Positions 32,201 to 45,200 are shown, counted from the first letter of the stretch. The stretch is 64,000 nt of DNA from Zingiber officinale (GCF_018446385.1 NC_055991.1:119641794-119705793), one strand, 5' to 3'. Notes: generated from the sequence alone by a model not told the origin. A program made the numbers and translations.

Positions 32201-35200
32201 CTAATTGATGACATTTTTATTTTCAACTTGTGAAGTTGTTTGAGACATCGGATCTGTGTCATTTAAATTGAATTTCTGATATTCTTATTCTTCTGTTGAT
32301 TGGTTATCACTGTATGCATGCAATTTGAATGGAAATTAGAAATATTTACACGTTTGTTATAGTTTGTGGACAAAGAGAAGATATTACAGTCCCATACATC
32401 AAAATGAAAGTTGTTTGTTTGGTACATTGTGCTGATCAGTCTTTTTGCAGTCTTTATCTAATGTGGTTTTGATTTGCATGCCTGTTGCGATTAGAGCTTC
32501 AAATCATCTGACAGTTGTTTAGATGAAAATTGATTTCTTCTGGAATATGTGAGAAAGCAACAATTATAAAATCCTTGCATATGATTGGCCCAACTATTTG
32601 GGTTTGACTACATCAATCTTAATGTGCTGTTAAGACCTATGCAAGAGTATAATCACATGTATGAGAAGTTCAAGCTATGGTAGGCCACCAAGTAATATTG
32701 ATATTATCAAGTGTCTAATTGCCTGTGTTGGCATTTGAAGTAATGTGACTTTTTTTCCTGATTATTCCTTTTCAAGTGTTATTGTATCTCGTCATCAAAG
32801 AATAATGATCATGATAACACAACAAAATGTTATCTCAAGAAACTCTCTTGTTAGTAATCCGAACTTCCTTGCCTGTTTAATTCTATCTGTGCCAATGAGT
32901 TATGATTCCTATTCAGTTGCATCTACCTTTCCTAACCTACAAAAGATTGAATCATTTAGTCTCCTTTGCCTCATTGATTTAGATGAATTAGTTTATTAAA
33001 TACTTGTTTTGTTTTCCTGATTTCTGCTGTGCATATCTTATGTTTATCATATCCATTAATTATTCTTTCTGTTCATCTTGGTCAAGAAAGGAAAACTTTA
33101 TTTTGCAGGATGTTGTTTTGTAAAATATGCCACTTCTGATGATGCTGATAGAGCCATCAGGGCTTTACATAATCAATATACTTTGCCTGGAGTGAGTGCC
33201 TTTTCCACTGCCAATTATTTTAATGGAGCTTTCTCTTTTTATACATTGTGGCTTGACTTTTTATCCATTTTCTCAGGGATCAGGACCTATTCAAGTAAGA
33301 TATGCTGATGGAGACAGAAACCATCCTGGTATTACTTTGTTACCATATCTCATCATTCACAAATTTCATCTCAAGGAGTGTACATCTATGGCCCTATCAT
33401 TTTAAATTATGTCTGACACTTTAATTTTGTGTTAAACTTGTCAATATATTACTATGGCTTTTAGTCAGTTAGATCTATAAGGGGATACCTTGTGCTATTG
33501 CACCTTGCTTCTCAAATTTCTCTGATCGTGCACAATTACAAAAGGTTTTCTATGCTTGCATGTCATTGCAGATGCAACGCCTAATACTATGTACTCAATT
33601 TGTCACACAACAATATATTGCTTTTTCAACAAATCTGGTGAACCAACTTCTTACACTTTGGCTCTTGGCTTTTCATACTATTGCAGCTTCTTTGTTTGAC
33701 TGAATAGAATCCGAAAACATTCATTCTATCTCAAGTTGCTCTATTAAGTTATACCATGCTAAAGCAATGAATATGCTCCCGCATATAATTGCTTTCTTTG
33801 TTTAAATTCTTCTACGAATCTGAACGCAGTTGCTTGTGTTGATATGTGCTATTTTGCTTCTGTTTTTCTACACTTTTCTTGTGTAGATTTGTTTCTTGCG
33901 GATGATATAAATGCATTGTTGCTAATTTTGAAGTGTTTGTTCTGCATGTCCTGATTAGTCTTGATTGTGCACTGATTTGTGTTTTAGGTGCTGCTGCTGA
34001 AGACAAACTGTTTGTAGCATCACTCAACAAGCAAGCCACTGCAAAGGAGATTGAGGAAGTAAGTTTGAATAGCTTGCGTTGTGTGATATCTCTTTTATGA
34101 TATCATCTGTCAGTAAACTTGATTTTGTATTAACAATACAATCATATAGATTAATTTCTTTTCTGACAGCTCAACTGCTCTAGTTTTTTGGGTTACTTGG
34201 TCAGCCAATTGAAATTTTACATGGTATCAGAGACTGAGTTTATTCCTGCTTAGCCAGAAGATATGTATTCACTTAAGTTAGATGCATTCACATGCTGATT
34301 TTGGGCCAGTTGAATCTAGACAAATCCAGTTTGGTGTCACCCCACACATGAATGAATGCTGAGAACATAAATGTCTAGGGTGATTCTGTCTAAGATCTTA
34401 AGGTTATGGGATGTGTGGGGCCACTTAAATATAACTCTTTCTATTCAGATGGCCTTTTGATCTTATATCAAACTGAAACATGAACCGGAAAACATATGTA
34501 GTTGAAATATTCTACGTTTTCAAGTTGGCGGTGTCTCTTAAGATATCTATGTTACCTGTTAAAAAAATTGACAAGATATATGACAGGTTTTTACTCCATA
34601 TGGGCAAGTTGTAGATGTCTACATAATGAGAGATTCATGGGGTCACAATCGCGGTATGTCTATGCACATTTGTGGAATTTTTTCCTGCATGCCTAGTTAA
34701 TAGAATCACTGGTAATAATTGATTTTCAATATGATTTGTGAAGGTTGTGGTTTTATTAAATTTGCAAATAGAGAGATGGCAGCAGCAGCTATGAATGCTC
34801 TCGATGGAACTTTTGTGATGAGGGTAATTTTTTGCATTAACTTGTGCTTCATTTGCTAAACTTAACCATGACTTTTTATTTTCTTCTCTGTTAGGGATGT
34901 GATCAACCATTGGTTGTTCGATTTGCTGATCCTAAGCGACCAAGGAATGCTGATCAGAGGTTTTCACTTGTATTCAAATGTTAAATCGTTTCCACCAATA
35001 AGTTTCATCATCTCTTTACTTTATTTGGAGCACTTCTGATTGTTACAGGAATGGACCTGCATTTGGTGGACCTGGTGTCAGCCCTCGATCTGATGCAGCA
35101 TTAGTCATCAGGTATGGCGGATCTCTTTAATATCTGCATATGGAAGTGCTATTTTGGAAATTCAGTAAATAGTAATGATATAGCTGACTGAGATGATTTT

Positions 35201-38200
35201 GATACCCATGTTTTAGCAGTTGTTTTTTATAGAGCTGTAGATGCTGGCATGTTAATGTTTTGAATTTCTCTGCTGTAATCTTACAAAATTTTCTGGCTGC
35301 AAGGGGATGGCGTAACCATCAAAATAATCTGCATGAGCATGTTTTCCCAAAGTCTAGCCAGCATGACTCTAGGGTTAGCACAGCAATGGTGATTCTGAAC
35401 AGGCTAGTTCAAAAAAATAATTTCATTTATCTGACAAAAGTAAATTGAAGGGAAGGGGAGCCTTGGCGCAACGGTAAAGTTATTGCCATGTGACCAAAAG
35501 GTTACGGGTTTGAATCTTGGAAACAGCCTCTTGCAAAAAGCAAGATAAGGTTGCGTACAATGGATCCTTCCCCGGGACCCCGCATGGCGGGAGCTTCGTG
35601 CACTGGGCTGTCCTTTTTTTTTTTTGACAAAAGTAAATTGAAGCTTAATTTAAAAATAAGATACTAAATTTCTTGAGCATGCTTATATGGCTGCTTATGC
35701 TGACTTCAAGTACAGCTAAGTACTGATGTTCCCTTTCCCAACATATCAACGCTATTCACCCATCACTGAACCTTTGCTGTAGAGCTGTTTTTTTTTTCTT
35801 TTTTTAATGTACAAATATTACTTCAACTTTTATATCAGTTCATGCCAAATAAGAGAATGTAAAGACAATGTCCCAGAGGGCGCACACTTGAAATCTGATT
35901 CAATCAAAATCAAGAAGAATCCTTACAACTGTGTTTGCTAAAATTTGCAGCCAGATTTTTAAATTTGCCAATAATGTATCCTTGGTATGTTTCTGATTCC
36001 AAACATTGTTGTTTCCAGGCCGACAGCTAATATTGATGAGCCAAGAAATGGGCCAAAGCCAGCTGATGCATGGAACCCATTGAGTCCTGATTTGCATGGT
36101 CCAGCTTCTCATTCCAATTCACATGGATCTGGAGGCACCTTTCCAGTCAAAGGTGGTCCCCCTGGAACGCCATCAGATGTAAGTGTCAGAGCTCTCTAGT
36201 TTGCTAGTAGTTGCGTTTTCTCTCTTTTCTGAATGAAATGCATCTGGTTGTGTAGCCTGGCCATTTTGGACCAACTGTTGGTTCAAATGCTGGTCCAGTC
36301 TCAAGTCCTTCAGTGCTACCTTCATCACAACAGGTCTTAAATCTTTTTATTCTTGTGATTCCAGTTGACTCTTGATGAAACTTTAGAACTTTTAATTTAC
36401 AATAGGTTGCATAATGCAGGGATTCAACTCTTCAATGGCTGCAATCCCTCCTTTTGGCGGCCAGCAAATATCAACATCGCAAAAACCAATGGTGCATCAG
36501 CAAAACTTTCCACCACCTTCAAAACTGCATGCCCAACAAGGTCCTATGTCCCACCTTCACCCACTGAATTTGCAGACACCTTTACAACATCTTGGCCATC
36601 AACTTCCTCACTCAGGTGGTCTAACCTTAAACCAAAACATGCCATCACAACAGTTACCTGGACTGAGTGGGCAAGCATCCTCGCTGCCTTTAGCTCAACA
36701 AATTGCCCCTTCTATTGCCCAGCAAGCCCCTTCAACCCTACAAGCACAAGCTATGCCTGCTACTGCTAATCTTCCCCAGTTTGGCACATCCAATGTCATG
36801 CCTCAGATGCTTCAGCAGCCTATTCAACAGTTTCCATCACAGCTACCTCAGATGCTGCTCCAGCAGCAGGCACAAGCCTTACAATCTAGCTTCCAATCAT
36901 CTCAACAGGCAATTTTCCAGTTACAACAGCAACTGCAGCAAATGCAACAGCATCAGACACTTCCTGAGGCCTCTAAATTGCAGGTAAATAAATTCTAGAT
37001 GGAACGTGTGCTTGTCTAACTTTCATCACATTTGTAAGTTGGAAGATCTTTCAACGACAAATGTCCTGTCTAAATTTCCATAAAATCTTTGTCAAAACTG
37101 TTAAATCTTTCCTCATTCTGATGAAATACTACAATGTTAAATGTTTTTGTTTACCATCCAGGCTGCTAGTACAGCCACTAGCACACCTGCTTCAGTAGTA
37201 CCTACGAGCGTGTCATCTCTAACAGTTCCAGTAAATTCTTCACCTGCTGTTCCTATGACTTGCAACTGGACAGAGCATACTTCTCCAGATGGATTCAAAT
37301 ACTACTATAATAGCGTTACTCAAGAGAGCAAGGTAATTGCTCATGTAACCTATTACCTAATAATATGTTTGAATTTTTCGTTCCTTTAGATGCAAATAAC
37401 TAAACTGTTGCCATTCCAGTGGGAGAAGCCTGAAGAATTGACACTATTTGAGCAGCAGCAGCAACAACAACAACAGAAGTTGCTTATGTTGCAGCAGCAG
37501 CAGCAACACCAACAACAGCAACAGCAACAGCAGCATCTGCAACAACAAAAGCTTTCTTTCCAGCAGCACCATTCACAACTTGATACCAAGTCACACTTGC
37601 ACATTCCACCAAACCAACAAATTTTGCCTGCACAAGTGCAACCTCAGATGATGAGGCAACAAGCACAGTTGCAACTTCAACCTATGCAGTTGGTTAGTCA
37701 ATATTTTTGTCTGTTCATCCAGATTCTTTATTTCCTATAACTTACACTTAACTTTTGCTATTTTAGTATCAAGCTCCTGGTGGAGCCCAACCACATGGGC
37801 AAGTAAGTTCTGCATTCCTTTAAGTCTGATGGTTATGTTGATTAACACAAAATATTTTAATCATTTTCTTTACTATCTTTGCAGCACATTTAGTGGAAAT
37901 ATTTTGAAATATATCTTGGGTAGAATAGGGAAAACAACATAAATGTGGAAAATAGTTGTCTTGTTTAAGAAATGGGGTAAAAATATAGTGTTAAAAAAAT
38001 ATGAGAAGAAAAATGACCAAATATTCTTTTGTTTATGCATCTTAAGAAACAATCTTACCGTTTATGTATTCTCTTTGTGAGACAGTGTTACCAATTCTCT
38101 TTCTTTGTAAATTGGGATATTTTATCAAGCATAATAATTTAGAGGACAGTACATTATTCTATTTCCTTCTTTGGTCTAGTTAGAGTTTTCTTTGCAGCAC

Positions 38201-41105
38201 CCGACAATGTCCAATTATTCCTCGCCTTTTGTTGAGACTCAGTGCTTGTGATCAAGGATGAACCTTGGCTATTATATCTCTGTTGTCCAATCATAATGGA
38301 GATGGTTTCTAGGAAATTGGTTGCTTGACAGTGATGGCTATAGATGTGTATTTTGACTTTAAGAACTAGCAATCTTTCCCTTGGTAGGGATGGCTATAGT
38401 TGTGTATTTTGACTTTAAGAACTAGCAAGCTTTCCCTTAGTTTGTCTATGTATGCCATAACTTAGGAGATTGTAATTGCTACTTAGCATACATTAACCAC
38501 TATTTTGTAGGACTTGAATTCTGGACAACCGAAAGTCGGTGGGTCTGTGATTGATTCTGCAAAAGTCCAACAGGTATTGGATTAGTGCTTGAATTTCAGT
38601 TTTTGGAGCTACATTTATTTTACTTTTGTGCTTTGGCATTTCGTGTAGGGGATTCCAACAGCACAAGCGTGGGCTTTGAAAAACAAACCTTCAGGTCCTT
38701 AAATTCTAACTTATCTCTGCATTTTTGTATGTTTTTTAGCTTATTTCTGTTGGCTGAATGGCATTGATCCATCTCGAATCCTTAACGTGCTAAAACTTAG
38801 TGGATACTAGTTGGTCTATAAAATGTCTTGGTTTCATTGCTAAGCCGATATTTATTGACTGTCTTACCTTTATCAACTTTTATACCTCTTTAATCTTAAG
38901 GCCAATCTCTGTCTTCACCTGTTATAACTTCCTCACATCACATTCCTGGCCTTGCATGCCAAAGTTTGTCATGTCTACCCTTCAGCATCAAATATATTGT
39001 CGCGCATGATAACGTCTCCCTTTTTTTCACACTTATGCAGCTTCTGTTACATCAGGAACTTTTCATAATTTGACGTTTGTTTCTTTCCATTCAAATTACT
39101 TTATTTAGTAGCTGCTCCGGAATAAATGCGACAAACATGCCTTGTCCTGATTCCAAAGCTATAGCAAACTTATGCACAGTGCAATTCCCTCCTATTGCCC
39201 ATGACTTAATGCATTTAATATTCTTGCGTATTACTTTTGTTTTGTATCAATGGAAAAGCTGTTGGACCAGATGATATTCCAATAGAGGTATGAAAGTGCT
39301 TAGGGAAACAAGGTATTGAATGACTTACAAAATTATTTAACATGATATTGAAAACGAAAAAAATGCCTGATCAATGGAGGATAAGTACTCTAGTTCCCTT
39401 ATATAAGAATAAGGGAGACGTACAAAATTGTGCAAACTATAGGGGTATTAAACTAATGAGTCATACTATGAAACTTTGGGAAAAAGTAATAGAAAAAAGA
39501 TTAAGGAAGGAGACAACAGTGACAGAAAATCAATTTGGGTTCATGCCTGGAAGGTCGACAATAGAAGCTATACATCTTCTTAGACAATTAATTTTTTNNN
39601 NNNNNNNNNNNNNNNNNNNNNNNNNNNNGGTATTCATTGACTTAGAAAAAGCGTATGATAGAGTCCCAAGAGAAATTATATGGCGAATTTTAGAAAAGAG
39701 AGGTGTTAGCGTAACATATATTGAACTAATTAAGGATATGTATGAGGATGTAACGACCAAAGTAAAGACTTCAGGTGGAGTAACTGAAGCATTTCCAATA
39801 AAGATAGGGTTACATCAGGGATCAGCCCTAAGTTCCTATCTTTTTACACTAATTATGGACGAACTCACTGCGCACATTCAAGACATAGTACCGTGGTACA
39901 TGTTTGCAGATGATATTATTTTGGTAGATGAGACACGTGAAGGAGTAAATGCTAAGCTAGAATCTTGGAGGGAAACACTAGAAGGGAAAGATTTTAAGCT
40001 TAGTAGATTAAAGACAGAATATATGGAATTTAAGTTTAGCAATATTAGAAGTAATGAAACAATTGTTAAGATAGGAGAGGACGAGTTGCCTGGAACCGAG
40101 CGATTTAAATATTTAGGATCATTTTTACAAAATGATGGAGGGATTGAGAGAGATGTCTTACATAGAATACAAGCAGGATGGGTGAAATGGAGGGGAGCGT
40201 CGAGTGTTTTATGTGATCGTAAAGTACCTCTTAAACTTAAAGGTAAGTTCTATAAAATCGCAGTTAGACCTGCTATGTTATATGGAGCTGAATGTTGGGC
40301 TATGACTCGAGCACACGAGCAGAAGATGAGAGTTGCAGAGATGAGGATGTTAAGGTGGATGTGTGGGCATACGAAGATGGACAAAATAAGAAATGAGAAC
40401 ATTAGAGAGAAAGTCGGAGTTGCATCTATTGAGGAAAAACTCCGAGAGACACGTTTAAGATGTACGGACATGTACTTAGACGACCAATAAATGCTCCAGT
40501 TAGGCGATGTGAAACTATGATAAACATGCATATCAAACGAGGAAGAGGAAGACCAAAAAAGACTTGGTTAGCAACAATAAAACAAGTTAAAATTTATTTA
40601 AATATAGATGATGATATAATAGGAGATAGAGCTCAATGGCGTAAAAAGATTCATACAGCCGATCCCACCTAGTGGGAAAAGTCTTGGTTGTTGTTGTTGT
40701 TGTTGTTGTTATTACTTTTGTTTTGTATGGTTTTGCCACAAAAATGTGTTGCTTATTCAATATCAGCTAAATAATTATTCATACGGTCCATTCCGATCAA
40801 AATAAACTAATACTAAATGCACACAGTATTAAATCACATCAACAAACTTACCGAGCTGAATCTTCTTTACCCAAATGCTCAGGGCTTATGCTATTTTGAG
40901 CTGAATCTTCTTTACCCAAATGCTCAGGGCTTATGCTATTTTGTCCCCGTTTTGACGTTGATATTCATTGTACGCATATTAGAAGCAATTTAATATTTTA
41001 TGTCTCTTTATTTTTGATAGAGCTCAATAAGTTTCTACTCATGGTACTTTACTGACTTGTGTGCCAACTTTAATGTCTCGTTCAGGTACTTGGATCCAGC
41101 CTTGA
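26226..41105 (+). CDS. FCA: FCA, RRM/WW-domain RNA 3'-end-processing and flowering-time protein (19 coding exons, 784 aa)
   Basis: Nuclear RNA-binding protein that promotes proximal polyadenylation with FY; in Arabidopsis it represses FLC. Exons: 26226-26538, 28191-28261, 28825-28903, 33109-33191, 33277-33328, 33988-34058, 34587-34653, 34744-34823, 34895-34959, 35049-35111, 36019-36178, 36256-36333, 36420-36983, 37162-37332, 37420-37692, 37767-37802, 38511-38573, 38649-38694, 41086-41105. All GT..AG, phases consistent. RRM1 has KLFIGAV (114-120) and GCCFVKYA (155-162); RRM2 has KLFVASL (206-212) and GCGFIKFA (246-253). A Gln-rich region spans about 395-582; the WW domain (W618, YYYN 629-632, W640) is split by an intron as in FCA; polyQ follows. 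The N-terminus is Gly/Arg-rich. An in-frame TAG lies five codons before the ATG, so initiation is AUG. The last six residues rest on a distant exon beyond a LINE and are less certain; read-through of exon 18 would end at TAA 38700-38702. Confidence 0.93.
28904..33108 (+). other. FCA: FCA intron 3 (4.2 kb), inside RRM1
   Basis: The longest intron of the gene, splitting RRM1 between GEQQ and GCCFVKY. In Arabidopsis the third intron of FCA is also long and holds the proximal polyadenylation site used in negative autoregulation (the beta transcript). Candidate AATAAA signals are present, for example near 30955 and 31790. No coding exon or clear TE seen inside; ORFs there are chance. Confidence 0.6.
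35451..35624 (+). mobile_element. Au-type SINE in FCA intron 10
   Basis: A tRNA-derived SINE of about 174 bp: 'gagccttggcgcaacggtaaag' (A-box region), 'ggttacgggtttgaatc' (B box), 'gaaacagcctcttgc', 'ccccgcatggcgggagcttcgtgcac' and a terminal T run. These match the plant Au SINE family as I know it. It is bounded by a perfect 19-bp duplication TGACAAAAGTAAATTGAAG (35432-35450 and 35625-35643). Sense orientation relative to FCA. Confidence 0.92.
37450..37560 (+). repeat. CAG/CAA repeats encoding polyglutamine after the FCA WW domain
   Basis: Mixed CAG and CAA codons give runs of 4 to 8 Gln with interspersed His/Leu in exon 15. Mixed codons argue for purifying selection on Gln content over simple slippage. 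Confidence 0.8.
38333..38440. repeat. 56-bp tandem duplication in FCA intron 16
   Basis: GATGGCTATAG.TGTGTATTTT..CTAGCAA.CTTTCCCTT occurs twice, starting at 38333 and 38389, with a few differences. Non-coding. Confidence 0.7.
39280..40671 (+). pseudogene. RTE LINE reverse transcriptase and C-terminal domain
   Basis: Non-LTR RT motifs in order: 'PDQWRISTLVPLYKNKGD' and 'NYRGIKLMSHTMKLWEKVIE' (39360-39500), 'ENQFGFMPGRSTIEAI' (39525-39575), 'VFIDLEKAYDRVPRE' (39630-39675), 'GLHQGSALSSYLFTLIMDEL' (39805-39865) and catalytic FADDIILV (about 39903-39927). The C-terminal part has the RTE signature 'GRGRPKKTWLATIKQ' and ends 'ADPT' at TAG 40670-40672. A frameshift near 40460 separates the last 70 codons. 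A run of Ns (39598-39628) interrupts the frame. Confidence 0.88.
39598..39628. other. Assembly gap or masked run of 31 N
   Basis: 31 undetermined bases inside the LINE RT. The reading frame is the same on both sides if the length is taken as given. Confidence 0.95.
40853..40942. repeat. Perfect 45-bp tandem duplication in FCA intron 18
   Basis: GAGCTGAATCTTC..GCTATTTT is repeated twice without a mismatch (40853-40897, 40898-40942), implying a very recent duplication or an assembly artefact. Confidence 0.85.
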
Positions 41106-42206
41106 TGCCAACTGTAGGAGAAGCTTAAAGTTGCCAGAAAATAGCTGTTGTAGCTGTTCGATCCATTCGAACTTTGTACCGCTAGCATTTAGCAAAATGA
41201 TCATCCCTTATTTATATCCTTGGTTTGTCGTATCAGATCATGGCTTGTGTTCTAAATTTTGTTGTTCTTAAGGGCTGTAATTGCCCCTAGATCTTTTTTA
41301 GTGATAGTCTTTGATGCATATATTTGTACTATTAACATTACCAACATGAGTATTGCTTATTTATATCTGTGCTCTTTATGGACGACAAGGTTTGTGTTCT
41401 AGATTTCATGCTTGCAAGCAAGCTTCATAGTACTAGAAGTTTGCAAAACGAAGTATTGCTCATTTGTGTTTGCCATAGCGCAATCTGGGTCATGCCCTAT
41501 TATTTGTTGTTGGTAAGGGGTCTTTTGTAGGGGATCATGGCTTGCGTTCTTAACTTCGTTGTTCTATCACAAAAAATACATCATAATAGTGAATAATGGT
41601 ATCGTGTTATAATTACACTACCACATGACGAGAAATGTATCACATTGTTCTTTTGACAAAGCGAAACATGATGACAAACACTCTCAAGTGGCAAGGCAAT
41701 AGTATCGACAGTGAACACTAAACCACACCAAACGATTTAATAAATGTGTCATTACTCATATAATGCCTCACTTCCAATAGCTCGTGTTCCTTAGTTTGCT
41801 TGCAGTGTCATCCCAACACACATGATCCTTCAAAACCACTACAGATTAGGATGCCTCTGAAAAGTTAGTCATTAGTAGCAATAAGATGAGTCCATTAATG
41901 AAAAAACAACCTTCGAGCATTTTAATGATTTGAAGCAACGGGTGAGCAAATACTAAGCAGGGCTCTCTCCAATCCTGAAGGTGTGGAAGATCCGAAGTAC
42001 ACATCTATTATGGCTGTTAAGTTGTACCAAAAACTGACAACTCATTGGGGTCAGAAAAAATACACTCCGTTATCAACCAATTTCTTTATCTTGTATCAAG
42101 GTTGCCTGTAGGAGACTTTCAAGAGAAAGAGACTTGAGCCTGCAATCAGCTGTTCGTAAGTAGGCTTTCCCTGTGTCAAAACTGGAGCTTGCTATCGACA
42201 AACACT
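41106..42206. other. FCA 3' UTR and convergent intergenic region
   Basis: No ORF of note. A partial repeat 'gatcatggcttg.gttct.aa.tt.gttgttct' occurs near 41236-41270 and 41533-41565. FCA and the UBP22-like gene converge here, so their 3' ends lie about 1.1 kb apart or less. Confidence 0.6.
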
Positions 42207-45200
42207 TCAAGAGCTGACCAAATTCTCACTCGCTTTGTAGTAAAGAATTTTCTGTACATAGAACAGCATGTATGCCTGAGAAGATCTCACCATGCTCTCC
42301 TTGACATGAGTGATCCATGCATCGTCGCACCGGTACCATTGGCCGTTGAGACGAAGGTATGTCAGGTAATGGCCAGCATCTAAGTTACCACTGTGTGTGA
42401 CCACTGCAAACAGCTCCAAGTTTGACACTGACTCGACTGATGCATCTGAATCTGAGTCGTAATCCTCAGAAGCCAGCACCCGGTTGCCATATCTGGCGCT
42501 GAGAATGGAGGATGAAAGATACGGGGCCAGGTCAAGGGAAAATGGGAAGTCCAGATATTGATCCACCTTCCGCGATGTTTTCCTCGTCAACGAATGCTCG
42601 AAACGCTTGATGTGGAAGCAAGTTACCAGTGGAATCTTGCTTATCGACATCTGTTTTAAGGATTCCTGCCTCACCTGACACTGTTGGCAGAAGAGTTTCT
42701 GGTCAGCACCCAATTTTTCTGGCCTCGTGAAGCGATCCAGACATTCCATGATGGTAGAAGTTCCAGATTTTTGGACTATTGTTGACTTTATAAAGTCGCC
42801 ATTGATATGGTGTTTGGGGCCATTTGTCTTAATAGAATTCTGCTTAGAGTCCAAGTCCAAGGAGATGTCGACACAAGGATCATATGTTGTCGATGTAAAC
42901 CCACAAATGGTGCAAGTGACATCTGATCTCAAGGTACCCGAAAAAACCCTATGAGCAATGCAACATTCTCCACTGCTCACTGTACAAACAGGGAAGAAAG
43001 CAAAAGTAGAAAACCCACCATTAGATTATGGAAAGAAATTTATTTATACAAACATTTGTAAGACTTAATTGCATGATACAATGGCGTTATATAAGTTTAA
43101 ATCTTTATCACAATGATATCAGATAACCAACAAGAAGAAAACAATGTATCAGGCTGTACATACCGCAAAGTAAATAACAGAAAAAACACTATTTATTGAG
43201 TATTAGCCACAACTAAGTAGCTTCTTTATAAAAAAATGAAGAGCTCTGATACATACAAGAACAAATACTATAACAATGGACAAACTGATTAACAACTTAC
43301 AAATCATATGTGCATCAAGTTATAAGGAAATTATCATTTTCGTGTGAGTGCTTCACCAGTGAGTATTCATTTTCCTCTTAAACCCTAAAAAAATATCAAT
43401 TTTGGAAATGCAACCTAGAAATGATGATGAAAATCAAGAGTGAGCCAATTACAAGATGCACAATTACAAAGATATAACTTCCACCCATATTGTTTGAGAA
43501 TTGGTGACCACAAATAATCAACAAAAATGAAATCACGATTCCTGTATCTTACAAAAACTTTCAGGTGAATGATAACTAGGCACAGGGGAGGGATATCATG
43601 TTTTCATCTAATTATCAAAGCCGATATCCCTAAATGCTTGCTTGCAGTGGCAACCTCTGGCATTGTTCAGTCGACTGTGATGCAGTCACTGTACAACCAT
43701 TTTCATTATATTGTCAAAGCCTATGCCTGTAACATATAGTTGACTATAGATGTAAAAAGCTAAGCTGAGAGCTCTGAGGTTCGAAGTTGAAGTATAAAAA
43801 CAAAGAAAGTATTTTGCAGATGGCAACAGAAACTGCATCACATGGTAGATATTCTTCTTTTGCTATTAAACAATTTTATCTCAATGAAATAGCAGATTTT
43901 GTGATCAACTACCATTATGTCGATACTGAAATCTTCTATTATCACTAGTAATAAATCAATAATAAGTTTGGTGATTTACATAGAATGGGTTTATTATAAG
44001 GTACATGCTTTCCAATTAAATGGAATTTTGTAGCATTTCAGAGAATTGACAATAATCATAAAAAAAACAAAAAATATAACATCTTTGCTATTAGTCAGCA
44101 AATTTGATGAACAAAAGATCATCATCAGTAACAAAGAACAAATAGACAACAGCAGATACAAAGGACACTCAAAGATTTTACCAAGGGCAAATCTTTTGGA
44201 AACTCTAGCCATGAGTTTCTCTAACTATGTTCAGTGATCACATTTAAACTGAAATAGATATGGAGGAAAAATGAGAACAATATAAAACATGGCTGAGAGT
44301 GAATGCTGTAGTTGCCAAGAGATGAATCTTACAATGGGTGGAAGGTTTGCATGGCTCCTGCTCCTTTTCATGGATTCCATCAAGCATACAAATGAAAAAT
44401 TCATGTGCATCATGCTGCTGATAATTTGCAAGGTTCGATGCATATCGCCACCAGCTGAGACGTGAAAAAAAAGTTACTTGTTGCTTGAAAACAAGGCATA
44501 TTAAGTTACCAGAGATATTCCAATAAAATAAATGAATATGGACAATATATCCATTTAAGAAACAAGCCATCAAAAACATTGATTATCACTAATTAGATAT
44601 TGTGCTAGCATGGCTTTCAATAGAAGCCAATTCTAAATTTTTCTTTACAAGTTGGCATCTTTTCTGCTCTTCCTTGGCAAATGTCAGTTAGATGAACATA
44701 AATAAACTTCAATTAGAGAAAAAGAGGTTAGAAAAACAATATCATGTCTAGAGCAAAAATCCAATTCCTGTTTGCTCTTTTCTCTATATCTTCCAAGCAA
44801 AACAAGCAACAAAAGTGATTCATAGTTTTGTCTTAGTAAAGGCATTAGCCATCCATCGATTTAGAGAATTGCGGACTGCTTTCATCCAGAGTGGCAAAAA
44901 TTATCAGCTTGCATAATGAAAAATCAGATCTTTTGAAGGGGGGAACAGACGAACTTGTAAAGGAATTTGGCAGGACTGTAAGGCTTCCTATCGCCGGAGA
45001 AGACAGCCGAGTACATCGCGTCCAAATCACAGGCCAAACAGATTTGCAAACCGGCAGTTGCATCCCAACCGTTGCTCCTCTCCTTGGTGGGAGCTTTCTT
45101 CCTGACCTTCCGCTGACAGACGAGGTGATTGTGCCGATTGCTCAAGAAATAATTAGTCAGCAATGGCGTGTGTAGCAGCGCTTGCAGAACAGAGTTCATG

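Larger units (their letters stand above)
39248..40710 (+). mobile_element. 5'-truncated RTE-type LINE in FCA intron 18
   Basis: Flanked by a perfect 18-bp duplication ATTACTTTTGTTTTGTAT (39230-39247 and 40711-40728) and ending in (GTT)n at about 40686-40710, a microsatellite tail typical of RTE LINEs. It inserted in the FCA sense orientation. It encodes a reverse transcriptase and C-terminal region (see next entry). The start is inside the RT coding region, so this is a dead-on-arrival 5'-truncated copy of 1463 bp. Confidence 0.93.

Noticed and set aside
35451-35530. Possible tRNA gene
   Set aside because: A and B boxes are present, but no cloverleaf could be formed convincingly and the rest matches an Au-type SINE with target duplications.
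36703-36987. Ser/Leu-rich ORF overlapping the Gln-rich FCA exon
   Set aside because: Shadow frame of exon 13, whose correct frame follows from the flanking splice phases.
37386-37666. Cys-rich and Ala/Val-rich ORFs on the minus strand
   Set aside because: Complements of the CAG/CAA repeat in FCA exon 15.
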